Shown here piece by piece: positions 1-5,764 of a DNA stretch of 7,158 nt. Both the position numbers and the translations under genes were made by a program. The stretch spans positions 1-7,158 of the forward strand of contig JBMNPN010000098.1 in the NCBI GenBank assembly GCA_050943615.1. Reading direction: 5' to 3'. This stretch comes from CACZQA01 sp050943615 (lineage in GTDB: Bacteria > Actinomycetota > Coriobacteriia > Coriobacteriales > QAMH01). Within the stretch, counting starts at the first letter, position 1. Each line of letters begins with the position of its first letter. The notes under the pieces are model-generated. The model did no database searches and had not been told where the DNA came from. It saw only the letters and a program-made list of their open reading frames with translations.

Positions 1-190
1 TTCTCGGTGCACCGTGCGCCGAAACCTCCCACGTGGTCGACCATCAGGGCCACTTGGATTCAGCAACCGAGTCGAACTCCCTCACGTGGTCGAGCAACCG
101 GGCCGTGGCCGCGTCGAACCCAGGGACGTGGTCGACCACCAGAAGCCTCTCGATGCACCGTGCGCCGAAACCCGCCACGTTGTCGAGTCT
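1..190. repeat. Left palindromic-element array (continues past the window edge)
   Basis: Tandem array of the same dyad elements as at 1440-1891. The window opens inside the right arm of an earlier element (CTCGGTGCA at 3-11), so the array extends further left. Element starts are at 15, 68, 110 and 161, giving spacings of 53, 42 and 51 bp and a 146-bp repeat of the pattern. Elements 15-62 (core GTGGTCGACCAT at 33-44) and 110-157 (perfect core GTGGTCGACCAC at 128-139, right arm CTCGATGCA at 149-157) are complete. The element from 68 has lost its right half. The one from 161 has a good left arm (TGCGCCGAA) but a damaged core beginning GTTGTCGAG at 179, and fades out by about 190, some 35 bp from the stop codon of the nuclease-like gene. 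Function unknown. The regular geometry favours a protein-binding or structural role over coding, since a 146-bp period does not keep a reading frame. Confidence 0.9.
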
Positions 191-223
191 CCCGCCCGCC
201 TATATTTCTCGCATCCCTCTAGA

Positions 224-1249
224 TCAGCATTCGCTTGTATAGGGATCGCAGGGAACAATCTTCCCGGGGATCAGTTTCTCGAAAAGCTCGTTTCGCAAGA
301 CTAGTTCCCGCGTGGTCAGAGGTTTTCTCCGCAGGCCCAGCTTGCGCTCGATGCTTTCCGCGATTCGCGTCATTTCAAAGACGCTTTTTACCGTCTCGTC
401 GAGCAGCACGATAACTTCAATTCCTGCTTCCATCAGGTCATGCTCCCGTCGGACGTCGCTGCTGACCCCGTCCCGGCCGTCGTGCAGGTGGCTGTTGTAC
501 TCGATGTCGAGTTTGATGTCGGGAAAGTAGATGTCGCAATATCGCTTCCGGCTGATTTTGTTCTTCTCGAAATTCGGATTCGTCTCGATTTTCGGGTTGA
601 GTAAGAAGCGGGCCAGCTCGAATCTGCCTCGGCGACGGGGGAGTGCAAGGAGGGTTGCAAGGGCGCTTTCCATTGGAGAGCGCGACCCGGACCGGACCAT
701 TTTCAGCACTTGAGCTGCCCGTTTGCATCCACGTGTACTGCCGATCTGGTCGAGATAACGCTTGAGCAGCTGGGGATTTGTGCGTGGGTTGCAGGGGATG
801 CAACCGGATTCTTCTCGGGGCATTTTGATGTAACCGCCGCAAAGCTCGAAGGCAAAGATGAGGCAGTCTTCAACCGAGAGAAAGCCCGCCGCCTGCAAAA
901 ACCGCTGCTCGGGCGAGCATATATAGATGCGCGGCTCGAGCTCTATGAGCGCGTTTTCCGCGAGAGGCCCCGACCAGCTGTGGCAGACGAACTGCTGTCC
1001 TTTTCGTCGAACGCCGACGCTGCCCGTGAGGCAGTGCAAGGGCTGGGGCAGCGTCTTGAGCAGGTCGGATTCGGCGATTCTCCTCTCAAGTTCGAGTGCG
1101 GTCGGGGGCCGCGTCGATCTCAGAATCTGATTGGGATTTTGCGGGCGGGGAAGGTTTGCCCAGCTGAATTTCGAATCAGAACTTGTGAGGTAGCGGTCTG
1201 TGCATACGGCGCTTCTTCCCGTGATGATGATTGGGCTGCCGCTGGTCAT
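224..1249 (-). CDS. Hypothetical protein with C-terminal PD-(D/E)XK / DUF559-like nuclease domain
   Basis: 341 residues. The ATG at 1249 has a good AAGGAG ribosome site 5 nt upstream (1255-1260). The C-terminal part (about 190-310) reads like a DUF559/Vsr-type restriction-endonuclease fold. Glu194 sits in a helix (SPMESALATLLALP), Asp239 in YCDIYFP, and Glu250 in KLDIEYNSHLH. These are followed by an Arg/His-rich helix (DVRREHDLMEAGIEVI), as in the usual 'E..D..ExK' arrangement; Asn252 stands where Lys or Asp is often seen, so catalysis is not assured. A middle segment (CSPEQRFLQAAGFLSVEDCLIFAFELCGGY, about 111-140) resembles the 'SPE..L..' region of AbiEi-type antitoxin-like proteins, which are commonly joined to such domains. 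There is no signal peptide or membrane segment. Codon use is less G/C-biased than in the hyp genes, compatible with transfer. It stands alone between two repeat arrays. Role unknown: DNA cleavage or defence is inference only. Confidence 0.75.
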   Translation of the reverse strand: MTSGSPIIITGRSAVCTDRYLTSSDSKFSWANLPRPQNPNQILRSTRPPTALELERRIAESDLLKTLPQPLHCLTGSVGVRRKGQQFVCHSWSGPLAENALIELEPRIYICSPEQRFLQAAGFLSVEDCLIFAFELCGGYIKMPREESGCIPCNPRTNPQLLKRYLDQIGSTRGCKRAAQVLKMVRSGSRSPMESALATLLALPRRRGRFELARFLLNPKIETNPNFEKNKISRKRYCDIYFPDIKLDIEYNSHLHDGRDGVSSDVRREHDLMEAGIEVIVLLDETVKSVFEMTRIAESIERKLGLRRKPLTTRELVLRNELFEKLIPGKIVPCDPYTSEC

Positions 1250-1433
1250 GAGGGCTCCTTTCCCCGAGTGTGTCGCGGCATGTCGAAGCTTTGCCGCTCC
1301 CTCCTGTTCTAACTCACCGACCTTTCAGGATTCCCGAATGAAATTCGGAAAAATCTTGCAAAACTAAGGAATAGCGCAGGTCAGAGGAAAGAAAATTCAT
1401 TCCGGACTTTTTGGGAGCGGCACTGGTGTGGGG
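1250..1433. other. Non-coding 5' region of the nuclease-like gene
   Basis: These 184 bp lie between the start of the nuclease-like gene and the right array and are visibly more AT-rich than the surroundings. They carry no credible ORF. A small inverted repeat CCGAA/TTCGG (1334-1338 and 1344-1348, 5-nt loop) is present, but no T-run follows it on the minus strand, so it is not a convincing terminator of hypD transcription. The promoter of the nuclease-like gene should lie here; I could not choose a -35/-10 pair with confidence. Confidence 0.5.
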
Positions 1434-1439
1434 AAGCTG

Positions 1440-1891
1440 TGCGCCGAAGCCTTCCACGTGGTCGACCACCTGGGCCGTTTGGATGCAGAAAGTGCGTCGA
1501 AGTCCCCCACGTGGGCGAACAGATGGACTTATGGTGCATCGAAGTCCCTTACGTGGTCGACCACCAAGGCGGTTTCGATGCAGATCGTGCCGAACCCTCC
1601 CACGTGGTCGACCACCAGGGGTCTCTCGATGCAGGTATTGCATCGAACCCTGCTACGTGGGTGGGAAACCGGGCTGTGGGTGCATCGAACTCCCTTACGT
1701 GGTCGACCACCAGGGCCACTTCGATGAAAAATGCGCCGAGAGCCGCCACGTGGTCGACCACCTGGGCCGCTTGGATGCAGGAAGCGCGTCGAAGTCCCCA
1801 CGTGGGCGAGTGAGTGGGCTGGGAGCGCATCGAAGTCCCTTACGTGGTCGAACCCTTGGACGTGGTCGACCGCTTGCGGCCCTCGATGTTA
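1440..1891. repeat. Right palindromic-element array with 146-bp higher-order period
   Basis: Ten element cores occur in tandem. Complete elements of 48 bp begin at 1440, 1535, 1586, 1681 and 1732, all with a perfect 12-bp core GTGGTCGACCAC (1458, 1553, 1604, 1699, 1750). Half elements, with left arm and half core only, begin at 1493, 1639 and 1785. Start-to-start spacings run 53, 42, 51, then 53, 42, 51, then 53 and about 41, so the three-element block recurs every 146 bp (1440, 1586, 1732). Blocks 1 and 3 are very alike; block 2 is more diverged. The end is irregular: an element from 1826 has lost its right half (GTGGTCGAACCC), and 18 bp later a core GTGGTCGACCGC (1862-1873) with a right arm CTCGATG (1882-1888) runs directly into the hypD stop codon. 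Orientation matches the left array. Not CRISPR: the intervals are themselves conserved and too short. Possible roles are a REP-like 3' mRNA element, a binding array for a DNA-organising protein, or a recombination substrate; none is shown. Confidence 0.93.
1535..1582. repeat. Best-preserved 48-bp dyad element (type example)
   Basis: Left arm TGCATCGAA (1535-1543), 9-bp spacer, core GTGGTCGACCAC (1553-1564), 9-bp spacer, right arm TTCGATGCA (1574-1582). The arms are perfect inverted copies and share their centre (1558.5) with the core palindrome, while the spacers are not symmetric with each other. That pattern is more like paired protein half-sites than one continuous hairpin. A second pairing is possible between the right arm of one element and the left arm of the next, as at 1626-1646, where TCGATGCA and TGCATCGA are separated by 5 nt and would make a tight 8-bp stem. 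Confidence 0.9.
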
Positions 1892-2995
1892 TCGCAGGTA
1901 CTTGTAGTATGCGGCGCAGGAGCCTTCGCTTGAGACCATGCAGGGGCCAACGGGATGCTCGGGGCTGCAGACCTTCGCGAACAGCGGGCATTCCTTTGGG
2001 GAGATGACGCCGCGCAGCACGTCGCCGCAGCGGCAGCCCTTGGGCTCGACGGTCGGCTCGACATCGGGGTCGAAGCGGTCGAGCGCGTTGAACTTGGCGT
2101 AGTCGCCGCGCATCGCATAGCCCGAATCGGGAATCAGCCCGAGCCCGCGCCAGACGGCATCGCTCGGCTCGAAGACCTCGTCGATGGCGGCGCGCGCGTC
2201 CACGTTGCCCTCGTCCTTCACGCAGCGCTTGTAGTCGTTGACGATCTCGGCGCGCCCCTCGGCCAGCTGCTGCAGGATGATCAGGATGCCGCTCAGAAGG
2301 TCGATCGGCTCGAATCCCATGATGACGCCGGGGATGTGGTACTTGCTCGCGAGGAACTCGTAGGGCTCCTTGCCGATGATCGTGCTCACGTGCCCGGGCA
2401 GGATGAATGCCGTAATCTGCACCTCGGGGTCGTTGACCAGCACGTCGAGGGTGTTGGGCACAGTCTTGTGTGCCGCGAAGACGCTGAAGTTCTCGACGCC
2501 GAGCGCCTGCGCGCGCTTGAGCGTGGCGGCGATGAGCGGGGTCGTGGTCTCGAAGCCGACGCCCACGAAGATGACCTGCCGGTCGGGATTCTCCTGAGCG
2601 ATGCGCAGCCCGTCGAGCGGCGAATAGCAGATGCGCACGTCGTGGCCGGCGGCTTTCTCCTCGTTGAGCGAGGAGGTCGACCCGGGCACGCGCGTCATAT
2701 CGCCGAAGGTCGTGAGGATGACGTCGTCGAGGCGGGAGAGCGCGATGACGGTGTCGATGTCGCGGTTGGCTGTCACGCAGACCGGGCAGCCGGGCCCGCT
2801 GATGAGCTGGATGCCCTCCGGAAGAATGCTGCGTATTCCGGCGCGGGCGAGCGCGACGGTGTGCGTGCCGCAGACCTCCATGAGCTTGATGGAGCCTCCG
2901 CAGCGCTCGAGTGCCGCCGGCGCCACCTTGTGGATGGCATCGACGAGCTCCTTTCCCAGCTCGGGGTCGCGAAAACCGCTCAAGTCGAGTGCCAT
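1889..2995 (-). CDS. hypD: Hydrogenase maturation protein HypD
   Basis: HypD (368 residues; family about 370) is the iron-sulfur scaffold that, with HypC, holds the iron while two CN- and one CO are attached, before transfer to the [NiFe]-hydrogenase large subunit in the cytoplasm. Family motifs are all present: CGTHT at 42-46, GPGCPVC at 67-73, GFETTTP at 147-153, GHVS at 201-204. The Cys-rich C-terminus that binds the [4Fe-4S] cluster (CRC at 321-323, Cys336, Cys343, then GPCMVSSEGSCAAY from 350) is intact, so the protein should be functional. The ATG at 2995 is chosen because it lies 4 nt after the hypC stop with GGAAGG (3004-3009) upstream; an in-frame ATG at 3040 would add 15 unlikely residues inside hypC. 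Last gene of the hypFCD group. Its TAA stop touches the repeat array, and no hypE follows. Confidence 0.97.
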   Translation of the reverse strand: MALDLSGFRDPELGKELVDAIHKVAPAALERCGGSIKLMEVCGTHTVALARAGIRSILPEGIQLISGPGCPVCVTANRDIDTVIALSRLDDVILTTFGDMTRVPGSTSSLNEEKAAGHDVRICYSPLDGLRIAQENPDRQVIFVGVGFETTTPLIAATLKRAQALGVENFSVFAAHKTVPNTLDVLVNDPEVQITAFILPGHVSTIIGKEPYEFLASKYHIPGVIMGFEPIDLLSGILIILQQLAEGRAEIVNDYKRCVKDEGNVDARAAIDEVFEPSDAVWRGLGLIPDSGYAMRGDYAKFNALDRFDPDVEPTVEPKGCRCGDVLRGVISPKECPLFAKVCSPEHPVGPCMVSSEGSCAAYYKYLR

Positions 2996-2999
2996 GGCC

Positions 3000-3263
3000 C
3001 TACCCTTCCGCCATCTGGCCCATGCCGGGATGGTCTTCATCGATCAGGCCGGGAATCTCCTTGAAGAGCTCGAGCGTCTCGTTGGCGTACTGCTCGTCGA
3101 CGACCTCGATTCCGTAGCCGGCGTGCACGAGAATCCAGTCGCCGACCTTTGCGCGGGGCACGAGGTCGAGCGCGACTTCGCGGGTGACGCCGAGGATGTC
3201 GACGGTCCCGAGCCGCTGCTCTTCATCGATGTCCTTGACCTGCGCGGGAACTGCCAGGCACAT
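3000..3263 (-). CDS. hypC: Hydrogenase maturation chaperone HypC
   Basis: HypC/HypG/HupF family, 87 residues. It is a small chaperone that binds HypD to carry the Fe(CN)2CO group and then docks on the hydrogenase large-subunit precursor. The start is fixed by the family signature MCLAVPA: Cys2, exposed after Met removal, is the essential ligand and partner-binding residue. A longer reading from 3278 would bury it and is rejected. The typical beta-barrel segment (VREVALDLVPRAKVGDWILVHAGYGIEVVDE) follows, then a C-terminal helix. The ATG is only 1 nt from the hypF stop and the gene is followed 4 nt later by hypD, which points to translational coupling and near-equal expression of the HypC-HypD pair. 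The last residues, rich in Gly, Met and acidic residues, are not conserved features I recognise. Confidence 0.97.
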   Translation of the reverse strand: MCLAVPAQVKDIDEEQRLGTVDILGVTREVALDLVPRAKVGDWILVHAGYGIEVVDEQYANETLELFKEIPGLIDEDHPGMGQMAEG

Positions 3264-3276
3264 GCTATTCCTCCTC
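3264..3276 (-). promoter_or_regulatory. hypC ribosome binding site inside the hypF stop region
   Basis: On the minus strand, GAGGAGGAATAGC directly precedes the hypC ATG. GAGGAGG encodes the last Glu codons of HypF, TAG is the hypF stop, and the spacing from GGAGG to ATG is 6 nt. A ribosome finishing hypF therefore stops on the hypC initiation site, a clear coupling arrangement. It also settles the short MCLAVPA start of hypC. Confidence 0.85.
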
Positions 3277-5595
3277 AAGACGAGCTTGGGCGACGACCGC
3301 CTGCCCGTAGGCGATGCAGCCGTCGTTGGGCGGGAGCTCCCGGTTGACGAGCACCGAAAGCCCCTGCTGCTCCAAGCCGTGTTCTAACGTCTGTGCGAGA
3401 AGCCGGTTGACCATGCAGCCGCCGCTCAGGGCGACCGTGGAAAGCCCCGTGTCTTCTCGAGCTCTCTTACAGGCATCGATGATAACCGCGATTGCCTTAC
3501 GGTGAAATGACAATGCGGTCAGCGGCTCGCGTTCCTGCAGGCTGGAGACTTCGAGAGCGCCACCGTCGAGCTCGCGGCGTGCGGCGGCCTCGAGCAGGCA
3601 GGCGGGCTCGCCGTCGTAGCCTGCCTTCTCGCAGATGCCGAGCAGCGCGGCCACCGCATCGAAGAGCCGCCCCATCGAGCTGGTCTCGGGGCAGTTGAGC
3701 TTGCGGGCGATCATCTGGTCCATGAGCTCGTGGCCCGAAAGCCGCTCCTCGAGGCTCTCTATGGGCGGTGCCACAAGTCCGAGGCGCTCGAAGATATCGG
3801 GCTGGGCGCGCAGAAGTCCCCAAGCGCAGCGCAGCGGCTCGCGGATTGCCGCCGCACCGCCCGGGAGCGGGAAGTAGGGGAGGTGCGCGAAGCGCTCAAA
3901 GCCCGTACGCGTGGCGATGAGGACCTCGCCGCCCCAAATGCGCCCGTCGGTGCCGTAGCCGGTGCCGTCGAGCGCAACGCCGATGACGGGGCCGCGTGCG
4001 TCGTTTTCCCCGAGGACCGAGGCGATGTGGGCGTGATGGTGCTGGACCTCGATGAGGGGGACCCCGCGCTCGGCGGCCGCTTTGCGCGCCCACTTGCTCG
4101 CGAGGTACTCGGGGTGCAGGTCGCAGGCGATGACGTCGCAGGAAAGGTCGAAGAGGCGGGCGTAGCGCGCCTGCGCCTCTTCCCAAGCGCGCCAGGCTCC
4201 GAGGCGCTCGAGGTCACCGAGGTGCTGGGAGAGGTAGACGCGTCCGCCGCGCAAGAAGGCGAACGTCGACTTCTGCTCGGGGCCTGCCGCGAAGATGCAG
4301 GGCCGCGCCTTGCTCGCGGATGCCGCACCGCCGGTGGAGGCGTCGTGCGCGTGCGGCAGGAAGAGCGGCGTGGGCGCGATGCCGCGGGCGCGGCGCACGA
4401 GCTGCTCGCGCCCGTCGGCAAGCACGCGGGTCACGGAGTCGTCGTAGCGCGCGACGATGGCGCGGTTGTTGCCCAGGAAGCCGTCGGCGATCTGCCCGAG
4501 CGCCTCGAGGGCATCGGCATCGCGTGCCACGATGGGCTCGCCGCTGCGGTTGCCCGAGGTCATGACGAGCGGCAGGTCGAGCTCGTGCATGAGCAGGTGC
4601 TGCACGGGCGTCGAGGGAAGCATGATACCGAGTTCGGGCAGGTCACCGGCGACGCTTTTTGCGATTGGCGTGTCCTCCTTTCGCAGACAGAGCACGATGG
4701 GCCGCACGGGGCTCTCGAGAAGCTCCGCCTCCCGTTCGCCCACCTCCACGTACTTTCTCGCCGTTTCAAGATCGCGCACCATCAGGGCAAGCGGCTTGGT
4801 GGGGCGGTGCTTGCGCGCCCGCAGCGCGGTGACCGCCTGCTCGTTGGTGGCATCGCAGGAGAGGTGCCAGCCGCCGAGCCCCTTGATGGCGAGAATCTGC
4901 CCGGCTCCCAGTGCGAATGCCGCACGCGAGATGAGGGCATCGGAGGCTTCGCGGTCGAGGTGCTCGGCATCTGGCACGAGCGCGCCGTCCTCGTCAATTT
5001 TGCAGGCGCCAGCATTAGCCGCGTCCACGTACCACAGGCGCGGCCCGCAGGCAAAGCATGCGTCGGGCTGGGCGTGGTAGCGGCGGTCGTTTTCGTCAGC
5101 GTACTCTGCCGCGCAGGTGGGGCACATCTCAAAGCGCCCCATCGAGGTGACGGGCCGGTCGTAGGGCAGGTCCTCGATGATCGTGAAGCGCGGCCCGCAG
5201 TTGGTGCAGTTGATGAAGGGGTAGTGGTAGCGCCGGTCGGCAGGGTCGAAGAGCTCGGCCAGGCAGTCGTGGCAGGTCGCGAGGTCGGGGCTCACGAGCG
5301 TCTGGCGCGAGCCGTCGTGCTCGGACGGCGCGATCTGGAAGTCCTCGTATCCGTGCGGCTCGACCTCTTGCGCCTTGACCGAGACGATGCGCGCGGCGAT
5401 GGGCGCATCGGATCTCAGGCGTTTCTCGAAGGCATCGAGAACGGCCGCGTCTTCGTGCTCGATTTCTATGCTCACCCCGTCGGGGGCGTTCGAGACGCGC
5501 CCCGCAAGGCCAAGGGAACGCGCGAGCCGGGCGACGAAGGGTCTGAACCCCACGCCCTGCACGATTCCGTTTGTCTGCAGCTTTCGCGCGTGCAT
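3265..5595 (-). CDS. hypF: Carbamoyltransferase HypF
   Basis: HypF (776 residues; E. coli 750) uses carbamoyl phosphate and ATP to carbamoylate the C-terminal Cys of HypE, the source of the cyanide ligands of [NiFe]-hydrogenase. All domains are present in order. The acylphosphatase domain is at 1-90, with GVGFRPF (catalytic Arg18) and Asn36 in RVSN. Two zinc-finger-like blocks have CxxC pairs at 108/111, 130/133, 158/161 and 180/183. A YrdC-like domain spans roughly 215-410 (KGLGGWHLSCDAT at 238-250, MTSGNRSGEPI near 345). The Kae1/TobZ-like carbamoyltransferase domain has the metal-binding VQHHHAHIAS at 517-526, DGTGYGTDG at 543-551 and SGGCMVN at 724-730. No truncation or missing motif is seen. 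The ATG at 5595 has AAGGAG (5601-5606) 5 nt upstream. First gene of the hypFCD operon, divergent from the binding-protein gene. Confidence 0.97.
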   Translation of the reverse strand: MHARKLQTNGIVQGVGFRPFVARLARSLGLAGRVSNAPDGVSIEIEHEDAAVLDAFEKRLRSDAPIAARIVSVKAQEVEPHGYEDFQIAPSEHDGSRQTLVSPDLATCHDCLAELFDPADRRYHYPFINCTNCGPRFTIIEDLPYDRPVTSMGRFEMCPTCAAEYADENDRRYHAQPDACFACGPRLWYVDAANAGACKIDEDGALVPDAEHLDREASDALISRAAFALGAGQILAIKGLGGWHLSCDATNEQAVTALRARKHRPTKPLALMVRDLETARKYVEVGEREAELLESPVRPIVLCLRKEDTPIAKSVAGDLPELGIMLPSTPVQHLLMHELDLPLVMTSGNRSGEPIVARDADALEALGQIADGFLGNNRAIVARYDDSVTRVLADGREQLVRRARGIAPTPLFLPHAHDASTGGAASASKARPCIFAAGPEQKSTFAFLRGGRVYLSQHLGDLERLGAWRAWEEAQARYARLFDLSCDVIACDLHPEYLASKWARKAAAERGVPLIEVQHHHAHIASVLGENDARGPVIGVALDGTGYGTDGRIWGGEVLIATRTGFERFAHLPYFPLPGGAAAIREPLRCAWGLLRAQPDIFERLGLVAPPIESLEERLSGHELMDQMIARKLNCPETSSMGRLFDAVAALLGICEKAGYDGEPACLLEAAARRELDGGALEVSSLQEREPLTALSFHRKAIAVIIDACKRAREDTGLSTVALSGGCMVNRLLAQTLEHGLEQQGLSVLVNRELPPNDGCIAYGQAVVAQARLEEE

Positions 5596-5764
5596 GACCT
5601 CTCCTTATCCCGGGCTGCGAAAATGCGCCAACTAAAGAATTGGCTCCTCAAGATTAGGGGATTTGCCCTAGGATGCTAACAGTGTGTTCGCAAGCGGTCA
5701 TCGGAGGGTGGATTGGGGAAGCGCCCCGTTGCCCGCGCACGGAGTGAAAAGGAAGTAGGGAACA
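5596..5764. promoter_or_regulatory. Divergent promoter region between hypF and the binding-protein gene
   Basis: These 169 bp must contain the promoters of both flanking transcription units, since the genes diverge and no other start region exists. The part near hypF is AT-rich (5615-5680); the part near the lipoprotein gene is GC-rich. I see no strong consensus -35/-10 pair on either strand and no clear FNR-type site. The lipoprotein gene has AAAAGGAAG (5747-5755) 9 nt before its ATG. A short inverted repeat is listed separately. Confidence 0.6.
5627..5644. promoter_or_regulatory. Possible operator: GCCAA-N8-TTGGC
   Basis: An 18-bp interrupted palindrome in the divergent region, 32 bp upstream of the hypF ATG and 120 bp upstream of the lipoprotein ATG. 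Size and symmetry fit a dimeric regulator site, and its place would let it overlap the hypF promoter or leader. Arms of 5 bp can arise by chance, and no regulator gene is in the window. Confidence 0.3.

Noticed and set aside
710..1312. Plus-strand open frame of 200 codons opposite the nuclease-like gene
   Set aside because: The minus-strand frame is longer, has a proper ribosome site and recognisable domain motifs; this frame has neither.
1331..1352. Rho-independent terminator after hypD
   Set aside because: The CCGAA/TTCGG stem is only 5 bp and is followed by A residues on the plus strand; on the minus strand, the direction of hypD, the T-run is before the stem, not after it.
1440..1891. 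CRISPR array
   Set aside because: Spacer-like parts are conserved between units, the intervals between repeated arms are only 3-5 bp or degraded half elements, the period is compound (53/42/51), and no cas gene is present.
1411..2007. Proteins encoded by the repeats (several overlapping open frames of 90-200 codons on both strands)
   Set aside because: The 146-bp period shifts the frame each block, the same peptide patterns appear in all three frames, and there are no ribosome sites. The openness reflects GC-rich repetitive DNA with few stops.
1955..3064. Plus-strand open frame of 369 codons opposite hypD
   Set aside because: Mirror frame of a well-conserved hypD in GC-rich DNA; no family features.
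3264..3278. Longer hypC starting at 3278
   Set aside because: It would add five residues before MCLAVPA and remove the required exposed Cys2; the ribosome site lies between the two starts.
3730..5679. Long plus-strand open frame of 649 codons opposite hypF
   Set aside because: It is antisense to a complete HypF with all motifs; its translation is low-complexity Arg/Ala/Gly/Val-rich and has no recognisable domain.
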